Shown: piece after piece, positions 25,124-32,390 of the stretch
Position numbering within the stretch: the first letter of the stretch is position 1
How the letters are laid out: each line of letters starts with the position of its first letter
Source: Clostridiales bacterium
Lineage (GTDB): Bacteria > Bacillota > Clostridia > Christensenellales > Aristaeellaceae
Direction of reading: 5' to 3'
DNA length: 64,000 nt
NCBI GenBank assembly: GCA_004556395.1
Contig: SFHK01000013.1
Coordinates: forward strand, 62,001 to 126,000
Translations under genes and position numbers: made by a program
Notes under the pieces: generated by a model
Seen by the model: only the letters and a program-made list of their open reading frames with translations
Databases searched by the model: none
What the model was told of the DNA's origin: nothing

Positions 25124-25784
25124 GGATCTTTTGGAGGAAAAATGCCGCGAGGAGGGCAGAAGCACGGTCAACGCCGTGTATCAGTATATTTCTGCGATGG
25201 GCAACGTTCGGTTTCGCGACAAGCTGGATCTGTGCAGGCAGGTGCGCAACCTGATCACGCATTCCGCTGACATCGACGGCTGTCCGCCGATTGAGCCGTC
25301 GGACGGGCTGATGCGGACGCTTGAGGAAATCGTATCCTATTTCCAGAAGCCACCGCTGGTGCTGGATCGCGCGACGGCGGTCGATCGCCTGTTGGTGGCC
25401 ACGCCGCGCGACCGCGTGGTCTGGCTCATGCAGCGCATGGCGAGGAACGGCTATTCGCATGTTCCCGTGATGGAAAACGATCGCCTGACGGGCGTGTTCA
25501 GCGCGTCCACGCCGTTTGCTATGGCGATGGACGAAAACCGGCTGGCCGTTGACGATCAGACGCGGCTGGACGAGGTGCGGGAGGCGCTGCGCCCCGAAAA
25601 CCACAGGATGGAACAGTTCCGCTTCATCGATCCGGAAACCACCTGCGACGAAGCGCGTGAGCTGTTCGTCCGCACGTCGCCGCGCGAGCGTCGCGTGGCC
25701 GCGCTGTTCGTCACCGAAAACGGCCAGCCATACGGGCGGCTGCTGGGGATGCTTACGCCGTGGGATTTGATGGAGGAAAGCTGA
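25080..25784 (+). CDS. CBS-domain protein with HEPN-like helical N-terminus
   Basis: A 234-residue cytoplasmic protein. Residues 1-85 are helical and contain RNLITH (Arg56 to His61), which fits the R-x4-6-H signature of HEPN domains. A CBS pair follows (about 100-230) with VVWLMQRMARNGYSHVPVMENDRLTGVFS in the first half; CBS pairs sense adenine nucleotides. The first 44 bases overlap the AAA+ gene in another frame, so the two products are probably made together. Whether the HEPN-like part cuts RNA or only mediates binding cannot be told from sequence. Confidence 0.7.
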   Translation: MANAEKFISLYKVLEDLLEEKCREEGRSTVNAVYQYISAMGNVRFRDKLDLCRQVRNLITHSADIDGCPPIEPSDGLMRTLEEIVSYFQKPPLVLDRATAVDRLLVATPRDRVVWLMQRMARNGYSHVPVMENDRLTGVFSASTPFAMAMDENRLAVDDQTRLDEVREALRPENHRMEQFRFIDPETTCDEARELFVRTSPRERRVAALFVTENGQPYGRLLGMLTPWDLMEES

Positions 25785-25792
25785 AAAGGGTT

Positions 25793-26572
25793 TTATGCCT
25801 CGGGATTCGAGGAATTGAACAGCAGACCGTAAATCAGGTCTTCATATCGACCAGGAATGACGGAGAGAAGACTGCCTGCGCGCCGGGCTGAGCGGGGTTC
25901 CGCGCCGGAAAGGAAGCGCTGAACGGCTTCCGGAAGCTGGCTCCGCGTCGCCTGTGCGGCGGTTGGATCGAGCATCGAAAACGCGATTCGCATGGCGTAC
26001 AGCCGCGCGGAATTTCGGAAGGCAGGGGAGTCCGCGGCCATACAGAGCGCATATGCCCGCAGGTTGGCCTGTCCCTCGTTGGCAAGGCCGTTTGCGTGCG
26101 CCAGCTCATGACAGGCGACGAACGGCAGGAACCACTCCGGCTCCGCTTCGCTCAGAAGCGCTTCGCCCGTCAGCGGCGAATAAAACCCGGCCATGCGCAG
26201 CGCGCGCATGAGCTCCGGGAAACGCATATATTTCAGCTGAACGCCGCCGCCGGAGAGCGTCTGCGCCGTCTGAAGGATTTCCTCATGCGAGAGCGCTTCC
26301 GCCGGTTCCAGCGCGTGCGCGAGCGATTCGATGAAGGTGGAGATGGTTTCATCCGCCGCCGTTCGGGAAACGGCGTAGGGTTTGTTCGCGTAGAGCGGCA
26401 GCCAGAGGACGGCGAGCGAGAGCGCGAGAGCCAGAAGCGGCTTCCACAGCTTTTTCGGCCGCGCGAGCATCAGCCCCGCCAGAAGCGCGGCCGTCAGCCC
26501 GGTGATGGGAAAGGGGAGCTTCGCCGAGGCGCGTCCGATTGCCGCGAGCAGGCGGATAAGGCTTTCGTACAT
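25793..26572 (-). CDS. DUF3810-like membrane metallopeptidase
   Basis: A 259-residue membrane protein with two or three N-terminal TM segments (about 23-61) and an extracytoplasmic domain holding the zinc motif His155-Glu-Leu-Ala-His159, followed by NEGQANLRAY whose Glu166 or nearby Glu can be the third ligand. This layout matches the DUF3810 family of predicted zinc peptidases. The substrate is unknown. It faces the CBS gene tail to tail with only 8 bases between, so there is no room for a terminator. Confidence 0.7.
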   Translation of the reverse strand: MYESLIRLLAAIGRASAKLPFPITGLTAALLAGLMLARPKKLWKPLLALALSLAVLWLPLYANKPYAVSRTAADETISTFIESLAHALEPAEALSHEEILQTAQTLSGGGVQLKYMRFPELMRALRMAGFYSPLTGEALLSEAEPEWFLPFVACHELAHANGLANEGQANLRAYALCMAADSPAFRNSARLYAMRIAFSMLDPTAAQATRSQLPEAVQRFLSGAEPRSARRAGSLLSVIPGRYEDLIYGLLFNSSNPEA

Positions 26573-26696
26573 CGCTGATTCCTCCGTATGCGTCGATTAT
26601 CGCATATATGGCGTGTGAATTCAAATGGAATTCATGGAAAAATTACTTTTGATGGTTATAATACCATCGGAAGATTACCAAAGGAGCGATTGATTC

Positions 26697-28103
26697 ATGG
26701 CGAACATTCGGTTGGACGTAAACCATATGATGAAGGATTTTCTGGGCGAACGCGGCATTGACGGCGCGGAGATGAACGCGCTGTCCGCGAGCCTTTCGAA
26801 CGCGTACAAGGCCGTTGAGGCCGGACGCGGCAAGGGCATGCAGGGCTGGATGGATCTGCCCTACAATCAGGATGAGATTCTCGAGGAGGTCGAGGAAACC
26901 GCGAAGGGCATTCGCGAGCGGTTCGACGCGTTCGTCGTGCTGGGCATCGGCGGAAGCGCACTCGGCCCGGCGGCGGTTCAGCAGGCGCTGAATCATCTGC
27001 ACTACAACGAGCTGCCGAAGGAAAAGCGCAACGCGCCCAAGCTCTACATCGAGGACAACATCGATCCCGAGCGCATGGCCGCGCTGATGGACGTTGTGGA
27101 CGTGCGCACCACGTGCTTCAACGTGATTTCCAAGTCCGGCGGCACCGCCGAAACTATGAGCCAGTATCTGATCGTGCTCGAGAAGCTGAAGGAAGCCTGC
27201 CCGAACGACTATCAGAAGCGCATCGTCGTCACCACCTCCAAGACCAAGGGCTTCCTGATCGAGCTGGCGCGCGCCGAGGGCTTCAAGACGTTCTACATTC
27301 CGGACGGCGTGGGCGGACGCTTTTCCGAGCTGTGCCCCGTGGGTCTGCTGGCGGCGGCCGTTTGCAACATCGACATTCGCGCGCTGGTTGCGGGCGCGAA
27401 GAAGATGGACGAACGCTGCAACAGCGGCGATATGACGAAGAACCCCGCGCTGTACGAGGCGGGTCTGATGTACCTGTGCATGCAGAAGGGCATGAACATT
27501 TCCGTCATGATGCCGTATGCCGACAGCCTGAAGCTGATTTCCGACTGGTACGCGCAGCTGTGGGCGGAGTCGCTGGGCAAGAACGTGACGCTGGACGGCA
27601 AGCCCTGCCACGTCGGCTCCACGCCGGTCAAGACGCTGGGCGTAACCGATCAGCACAGCCAGCTGCAGCTGTACACTGAGGGCCCGTTCGACAAGGCCAT
27701 TACCTTCCTGAAGGTCGAAAACTTCCGTGCCGTAACGCCCATCCCGCACGGCTGCGAGAATGTGCCGAAGATCGCTTTCTTAGGCGGCAAGAGCCACAAT
27801 CAGCTGATCGAGGCCGAGCGCAGGGGCACCGAGTACGCGCTGTATCGCTCCGGCCGCATGAGCCAGACGATCACGCTGGACGAAGTGAACGCCGATACCG
27901 TCGGCCAGCTGCTGTATTTCTTCGAACTCGTGACCGCCTACACCGGCGCGCTTTTGAACATCGACACGTTCAACCAGCCCGGCGTAGAGGAAAGCAAGGT
28001 CGCCGCGTACGCCGTGATGGGCTACGAGAGCGAGGAGCATAACCGCAAGCGCGAAGAGATGAAGAATCGTCCCGAGGAAAAGAATGCCTATATTTTCGAA
28101 TAA
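26697..28103 (+). CDS. pgi: Glucose-6-phosphate isomerase
   Basis: A 468-residue glycolytic enzyme interconverting glucose-6-phosphate and fructose-6-phosphate. Motifs: FVVLGIGGSALGP, VISKSGGTAETM, GVGGRFSELCPVGLL, QLYTEGP and the C-terminal NIDTFNQPGVEESK. Slightly longer than the ~450 residues usual in Firmicutes. AAAGGAG precedes the ATG. A TATAAT at 26657-26662 is the likely -10; its -35 is poor. Confidence 0.97.
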   Translation: MANIRLDVNHMMKDFLGERGIDGAEMNALSASLSNAYKAVEAGRGKGMQGWMDLPYNQDEILEEVEETAKGIRERFDAFVVLGIGGSALGPAAVQQALNHLHYNELPKEKRNAPKLYIEDNIDPERMAALMDVVDVRTTCFNVISKSGGTAETMSQYLIVLEKLKEACPNDYQKRIVVTTSKTKGFLIELARAEGFKTFYIPDGVGGRFSELCPVGLLAAAVCNIDIRALVAGAKKMDERCNSGDMTKNPALYEAGLMYLCMQKGMNISVMMPYADSLKLISDWYAQLWAESLGKNVTLDGKPCHVGSTPVKTLGVTDQHSQLQLYTEGPFDKAITFLKVENFRAVTPIPHGCENVPKIAFLGGKSHNQLIEAERRGTEYALYRSGRMSQTITLDEVNADTVGQLLYFFELVTAYTGALLNIDTFNQPGVEESKVAAYAVMGYESEEHNRKREEMKNRPEEKNAYIFE

Positions 28104-28117
28104 GACCAATCCATCAG

Positions 28118-28150
28118 CGGCGGGAGGGCGCGTATGGCGTTCTCCCGCCG
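28118..28150 (+). terminator. Hairpin after pgi
   Basis: CGGCGGGAG and CTCCCGCCG form a 9-bp stem around a GC-rich loop between pgi and the acetyltransferase gene. The T tract is poor, so termination may be partial. Confidence 0.4.
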
Positions 28151-28181
28151 TTGCTATAAGGGCATAGGAAGGAAATTTGAC

Positions 28182-28613
28182 ATGATCAGACTTGAGGACG
28201 TGAATCCCGATAATTGGCGGCTTTCCCTGCGCGTTCGGGACGATCAGAAGGCGTTTGTGGCCAATTCCACCGTCATGCTGGCGAGAGCCTTTGCATACCG
28301 AAACAGCCGAAGCCGGGCTGTTGTGATCTATAACGACGAAGCGCCGATTGGCATGGCGCTGTATTACGATTTCGAGGACGCGTACAATTTCAGCCAGTTT
28401 TTCATCGACGAGCGGTATCAGGGAAAAGGGTTTGGCTATCAGGCGGCGGAGATGATTCTTCAGGAGATGGAGAAGGACGGCGTTTATGACAGGGTTGTTC
28501 TCTGCTATGTGGAAGGCGATGAAGCCGCGAAGCGATTGTATCTGAAGCTCGGTTTTACGCACACCGGCGAAGAAGAGGAAGGCGAAGTCGTGATGGAAAG
28601 ACGGCTTCGATAA
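28182..28613 (+). CDS. GNAT-family N-acetyltransferase (diamine/spermidine type)
   Basis: A 143-residue GNAT enzyme. The acetyl-CoA loop appears as FIDERYQGKGFGYQAAEMIL and the C-terminal NEAAxxLYxKxGF-like strand as GDEAAKRLYLKLGFTHTGE. The order and spacing resemble SpeG/BltD-type polyamine acetyltransferases, which is the likeliest group, though substrate cannot be fixed. The start at 28182 is preceded by AGGAAGG; an upstream in-frame ATG lies within the preceding hairpin. Confidence 0.8.
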   Translation: MIRLEDVNPDNWRLSLRVRDDQKAFVANSTVMLARAFAYRNSRSRAVVIYNDEAPIGMALYYDFEDAYNFSQFFIDERYQGKGFGYQAAEMILQEMEKDGVYDRVVLCYVEGDEAAKRLYLKLGFTHTGEEEEGEVVMERRLR

Positions 28614-28632
28614 ATGTGTGTGAGATCGTCAA

Positions 28633-28659
28633 ACGGCGTGGCCGCGAGGGTCACGCCGT
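28633..28659 (+). terminator. Terminator after the acetyltransferase
   Basis: ACGGCGTG and CACGCCGT form an 8-bp stem with some inner pairing; ATTTTTC follows at about 28670. Confidence 0.5.
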
Positions 28660-28714
28660 CTGTGCATCCAATTTTTCTTGTCAATTTATGAGCGGGTCGT
28701 ATCCCGCGTTTGAT

Positions 28715-28804
28715 TTACAGGCCGGAACCGAGCAGCGCGCATACGGCGAGGAAAGCGGCGCTGATACCCAGGCCGATCAGCTTATACCGCAGGCGCTCTG
28801 TCAT
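28715..28804 (-). CDS. 29-residue single-TM peptide
   Basis: Reading the minus strand, a strong AAGGAGG lies 9 bases before an ATG at 28804 that opens 29 codons: MTERLRYKLIGLGISAAFLA, then VCALLGSGL and a TAA. The product is a short basic N-terminus and one hydrophobic helix. It starts 15 bases after the flavodoxin stop, so it is most likely the last gene of the DUF3793-flavodoxin operon. The ribosome site and tight spacing favour a real gene. The function is unknown; small single-TM peptides often regulate or stabilise membrane partners. Confidence 0.55.
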   Translation of the reverse strand: MTERLRYKLIGLGISAAFLAVCALLGSGL

Positions 28805-28819
28805 CGCTTACGTCCTCCT

Positions 28820-29227
28820 TCAGGAGACCAGCGCCTGACCCAGCTTTTCGCACTCGGCCAGCGCCTGCTCGTCGGGTTCATCCTGGCAGATAACGCTGTC
28901 GCAGGCCAGCGTCGCGCCCGCGGCCAGACACTCGGTCTCCCAGTTGCGCATCCACTCGCCGTCGCCCCAGCCGTAGGAGCCGAACAGCGCGATCTTCTTG
29001 CCGGAGAGCAGCGGCTTGCACTCGTCGAACATCGGCTGGAACTCGCCTTCCTCCAGCACCTCCGCGCCCATGGCGGGGCAGCCGAACGCGATCGCGTCGA
29101 AATTGGCAACCTGCGCGGCCGGGAATTCCGCCGCGGTGAAGAGCGTGCCGCCGCAGGCCTTTGCAACCGCCTGCGCCATGGCCTCGGTGTGTCCCGTTCC
29201 GCTCCAGTATACAACAGCAATTTTCAT
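28820..29227 (-). CDS. Flavodoxin
   Basis: A 135-residue FMN electron carrier. The phosphate loop is WSGTGHTEAMA near the N-terminus and the FMN-contact loop GSYGWGDGEWM is in the second half. Short-chain flavodoxins replace ferredoxin when iron is scarce. The ATG at 29227 is preceded by GGGAGGC at 8 bases. It follows the DUF3793 gene by 35 bases in an operon with palindromic operators, consistent with iron control. Confidence 0.92.
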   Translation of the reverse strand: MKIAVVYWSGTGHTEAMAQAVAKACGGTLFTAAEFPAAQVANFDAIAFGCPAMGAEVLEEGEFQPMFDECKPLLSGKKIALFGSYGWGDGEWMRNWETECLAAGATLACDSVICQDEPDEQALAECEKLGQALVS

Positions 29228-29262
29228 ATGAAAGCCTCCCATTCAGTAAAGATAAATCTATG

Positions 29263-29823
29263 TCAGGCGGCCACGGTAAGCCGCGCAACACCAAAACCAC
29301 GCCGATAACAGCTTAGATACACGTTTCGGCACTTCTCATACAGCGCGAACACGCGCCGCGCCTGCGCTTCGTTCGAATAGGCCTTCCAGCAGCCCAGACA
29401 GCAGAAGCACTGCCCCTTGTTGCGGATGAAGCCAATTACGTCCTCAAGCGGATAGCCGAGGAACACGCCGATTTCGTGCGGAAAATCCGTGCCCGCGCGG
29501 ACGGCGCGCGAAAGCGTTTCCAGCGCGGCCTCCGGATCGAAGGCGGTATAGCCCATCTCCGAAAGGAACGCGCGAATGTCCGTCTGCTGAAGCCGCTCTT
29601 CCAGCATGCGGGGGCGGTACACGTAAACCAGCCCGTCGGCGTCCCGTTCCCGGAGAACGCGCACGCGGATGCCCTTTTCCCGCAGAAGGCCATCCAGCTC
29701 CGCGGCGTTTTCCGAAAGGGACTCGCCCGCCTGCGGCCGATAGGAAAACAGGCTGCCGCATTTGTGTCCGGCCAGCGTCGCCGCGCAGTGCCGGATCAGG
29801 GTTTCCTCAAATCGTGCGCTCAT
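29263..29823 (-). CDS. DUF3793 family protein
   Basis: A 186-residue cytoplasmic protein. The family's conserved core FPHEIGVFLGYPLEDVIGF is followed by a Cys-rich stretch with CCLGCWKAY and a C-terminal LYEKCRNVY. Members are common in anaerobic Firmicutes and often sit beside flavodoxin or iron-uptake genes; their biochemical role is not established. It is the first gene of the operon, with AGGAGGG before the ATG and one of the two operators 16-31 bases upstream of that ATG. Confidence 0.8.
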   Translation of the reverse strand: MSARFEETLIRHCAATLAGHKCGSLFSYRPQAGESLSENAAELDGLLREKGIRVRVLRERDADGLVYVYRPRMLEERLQQTDIRAFLSEMGYTAFDPEAALETLSRAVRAGTDFPHEIGVFLGYPLEDVIGFIRNKGQCFCCLGCWKAYSNEAQARRVFALYEKCRNVYLSCYRRGFGVARLTVAA

Positions 29824-29838
29824 GATGCCCTCCTTGCA

Positions 29839-29908
29839 GTTAAATACATCTAACCGAACCCGAAAAAGAAAAGGGCGATCACGTCCGATGCGGTTAAAGT
29901 AATCTAAC
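29839..29908 (-). promoter_or_regulatory. Two palindromic operators upstream of the DUF3793-flavodoxin operon
   Basis: Read on the plus strand, GTTAAATACATCTAAC (29839-29854) and GTTAAAGTAATCTAAC (29893-29908) are 16-bp near-palindromes with identical outer GTTAAA and ATCTAAC halves. The second ends one or two bases from the predicted transcription start; the first lies in the leader. The size and position fit a DtxR/IdeR-type metal-dependent repressor, but the regulator is not in the window. Confidence 0.65.
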
Positions 29909-29915
29909 CACGAAG

Positions 29916-29944
29916 ATCATAACAAATCATGGCTCGTTTGTCAA
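29916..29944 (-). promoter_or_regulatory. Sigma-A promoter of the DUF3793-flavodoxin operon
   Basis: On the minus strand a perfect TTGACA (29939-29944), 17 bp, then TATGAT (29916-29921). The start of transcription falls at the edge of the operator at 29893-29908. Confidence 0.8.
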
Positions 29945-30019
29945 GATGGTGGATGGGTTAATTTTCAATGAAACGGGCGGCGTTCGCCGGACACTTCGCG
30001 CTGCGGACGCAAAACCGCA

Positions 30020-30048
30020 TTGACAGCGCGCCGGGCGCGTGCGATAAT
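30020..30048 (+). promoter_or_regulatory. Sigma-A promoter of the SGNH hydrolase-thrE operon
   Basis: Perfect TTGACA (30020-30025), 17 bp, GATAAT (30043-30048). Confidence 0.7.
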
Positions 30049-30084
30049 AACAATGGAAATTACAGCGTACAGGGGAATGAGCGC

Positions 30085-31131
30085 ATGGATATTACGAAGA
30101 TCGATCCCAATTTTCTGAAGGGAACCGTTTTCAGCGAGAAGGAATTCACATGGTATGACCTGAGAAGCGAGCCGTTCGAGGTGCGCGGGCTGGCGGTATG
30201 CGAGGGCGAGAGGTTTCTCCGTCTGCCGGAAGAACTGCTTCCGAGGGTCAGCGAGGGCGTGCAGGTGCTTGCGCATCACACAGCGGGCGGGCATGTGCGC
30301 TTCCGCACGGACGCCTTGCGCGTGGCCGTGCGCGCGAGCAGCCTGTATCCGGACAGCATCATGAACCACATGGCGCTGACGGGCAGCAAGGGTCTGGACA
30401 TCTACGCGGACGGCGAATACTGCGCCACGATTCGCCCCGGCATAACCGACGAATGGTTCGAGGGCGTGTGCGAGCTGAAGGCCGGCGTGAAGGACATAGA
30501 GATTAACATGCCGCTATACAACGGGCTTACGCGCCTGCTGATCGGCATCAGCGCGGGCGCGAACGTGCTTGCGCCGCGGCCGTACCGGTTTAACGAGCCT
30601 GTGGTCTACTACGGTTCGTCCATCACGCAGGGCGGCTGCGCGTCCCGTCCCGGAAACTGCTATCAGGGCTTTCTGTCGCGCTGGCTGGATGCGGATCAGG
30701 TGAATCTGGGCTTCTCAGGCAGCGCCAAGGGCGAAGCGGAGATGGCGGAATACATTGCCGGGCTTCCGATGTGCGCGTTCGTGTTTGACTATGACCACAA
30801 CGCGCCGGACGTGGAGCATCTTCGCCGCACGCACGAGCCGTTCTTCAAGATCATTCGCCGCGCGCGGCCGGAGCTTCCCGTGATCTTCGTCACCAAGCCG
30901 GACGGCAACCGTGACCCGCACGGCGAGGAACGGCGCGAGCTGATTTACGCAACCTATGAGCATGCGCGCGAAAACGGCGACGCGCACGTGTGGTTTGTGG
31001 ACGGCCGGACGCTGTTTGGCGAGCACGATCACGAGGATTGCACCGTGGACGGCTGCCACCCGAACGATCTGGGCTTTTACCGGATGGCGCAGGCGATTTA
31101 CCCGGCGCTGAAGCAGGCGCTGTCGGTCTGA
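30085..31131 (+). CDS. SGNH/GDSL-family esterase with N-terminal beta domain
   Basis: A 348-residue predicted carbohydrate esterase. Residues 1-170 form a beta-rich domain; the SGNH domain begins VVYYGSSITQGGCASRPGN with the catalytic Ser at 179, and the C-terminal DGCHPNDLGF supplies Asp and His. The two-domain layout resembles carbohydrate-esterase SGNH proteins that remove acetyl or acyl groups from sugars. There is no signal peptide, so it acts inside the cell. ATG 30085 is chosen for its AGGGG site; an in-frame start at 29968 would lie upstream of the promoter. Confidence 0.82.
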   Translation: MDITKIDPNFLKGTVFSEKEFTWYDLRSEPFEVRGLAVCEGERFLRLPEELLPRVSEGVQVLAHHTAGGHVRFRTDALRVAVRASSLYPDSIMNHMALTGSKGLDIYADGEYCATIRPGITDEWFEGVCELKAGVKDIEINMPLYNGLTRLLIGISAGANVLAPRPYRFNEPVVYYGSSITQGGCASRPGNCYQGFLSRWLDADQVNLGFSGSAKGEAEMAEYIAGLPMCAFVFDYDHNAPDVEHLRRTHEPFFKIIRRARPELPVIFVTKPDGNRDPHGEERRELIYATYEHARENGDAHVWFVDGRTLFGEHDHEDCTVDGCHPNDLGFYRMAQAIYPALKQALSV

Positions 31132-31158
31132 CGGCACAGGATGGAGGAGACGCAAGCG

Positions 31159-31923
31159 ATGGAGGCCCGCGAAGCGGAAGCAATCTTTCAAACGATTCTT
31201 GACGTTGGCGTGACGATGCTGAAGTCCGGCGGCGAGGTGTACCGCGTGGAGGATACGATCTGCCGCCTGATTCGCGCCTATGGCGGAGAGAACCCGCACG
31301 TGTTCGCCATTCCGTCCCACATTGTGGCGACAGCGGAAATGGGCGGGCGCGAGATGACGTCCTCCCGGCGCTTAATGGCCCCGTGCATCAATCTGGAAAT
31401 GCTCGACCGCGTGAACGATCTGGCGCGGCATGTGTGCCGGGAAACGCCGGACGCGAAGACGATGCGCGCGCGGCTGGAGGCGGTGGAAGCGACGCCCACC
31501 TATACGCTCTGGCAGAAAATGTTCATCTATGCGCTGGTCGCGTTTTCGTTCACGCTCTTCTTTGGCGGAAATCTGGCGGACGCGATTGCCAGCGCTCTGA
31601 TCGGCGTTGTGATGCTGTTCTGCGCGCGGCTTTCTCACACGCTGCGCGGGAACACGCTGTTTAACGACATTCTGAGCGCGGCGGTGGCCGCGGCGCTCGC
31701 GGTCACCTCGGTTCGGCTGGGGCTGGCCGCCGACGCGGACAAGATCATCATCGGAAACGTGATGCTGCTGATTCCCGGCGTGGAGCTGGTCAACGGCATG
31801 CGCGACTTCATTGCCGGCGACATTCAGGCGGGTCTGATGCACGTGGCCGAGGCGCTGTTTCTGGCCATTGGCATTGCCGTGGGCGCGGCGGGCGTTCTGA
31901 CGATTCTGGGAGGTGTGGCATGA
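31159..31923 (+). CDS. Threonine/serine exporter, N-terminal half (ThrE/DUF1212)
   Basis: A 254-residue protein: a soluble N-terminal domain with TMLKSGGEVYRVEDTICRL and then about five TM helices. It matches the ThrE N-terminal module (DUF1212) of the two-gene exporters in Firmicutes. The start at 31159 is 10 bases after GGAGGA; ATG 31141 has no ribosome site. The stop overlaps the start of the partner gene (ATGA), so the halves are translated together. Confidence 0.85.
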   Translation: MEAREAEAIFQTILDVGVTMLKSGGEVYRVEDTICRLIRAYGGENPHVFAIPSHIVATAEMGGREMTSSRRLMAPCINLEMLDRVNDLARHVCRETPDAKTMRARLEAVEATPTYTLWQKMFIYALVAFSFTLFFGGNLADAIASALIGVVMLFCARLSHTLRGNTLFNDILSAAVAAALAVTSVRLGLAADADKIIIGNVMLLIPGVELVNGMRDFIAGDIQAGLMHVAEALFLAIGIAVGAAGVLTILGGVA

Positions 31924-32390
31924 TGAAGGAATGGCTGCTTCCCATCGTCTCCGCGGCGCTCGGCAGCCTGAGCTTTGCCATGTTCTTCGGCGTGCGCTCC
32001 CGCAAGCTGTGGCTTTCGCTGCTGGGCGGCGCGCTGAACTGGGGACTGTATCTGCTCGCGATGAAGAAAATAGGGCTGCCCGCAACGATGGCCTACGCGC
32101 TGGGCGCGGCGGCGGGCACGCTGTACGCGGAAATTCTCGCGCGCATCGTAAAAACCCCGGTCACCGTGTTCGTCATCACGTCCGTGATTCCGATGGTGCC
32201 CGGGGGGTCGCTGTACTATACGATGCTGGGTCTTTTGCAGGGCGACAAGGCGACGTTCGTGGACAGGGGATTGTACACGCTGTCGGCGGCGGGCGCGATG
32301 GCGCTGGGTATCTTCGCCGCCACGATGCTGTTCCGTCTGCTGTTTACCGTCGGACGCGCCGTGTGCTCCGCCGTCCGAAGGGCTCACTGA
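31920..32390 (+). CDS. Threonine/serine exporter, C-terminal half (ThrE/DUF3815)
   Basis: A 156-residue protein with about five TM helices; VIPMVPGGSLYYTMLG is the conserved signature of this half. With the preceding gene it forms a split ThrE exporter for threonine, serine or small peptides. Its last 7 bases overlap the 3' end of the convergent Hsp70-like gene. Confidence 0.85.
   Translation: MMKEWLLPIVSAALGSLSFAMFFGVRSRKLWLSLLGGALNWGLYLLAMKKIGLPATMAYALGAAAGTLYAEILARIVKTPVTVFVITSVIPMVPGGSLYYTMLGLLQGDKATFVDRGLYTLSAAGAMALGIFAATMLFRLLFTVGRAVCSAVRRAH

Noticed and set aside
25080..25784. HEPN toxin-antitoxin pair
   Set aside because: There is no small MNT-type antitoxin; the HEPN-like part is fused to CBS domains and paired with an AAA+ gene, so a regulator is more likely.
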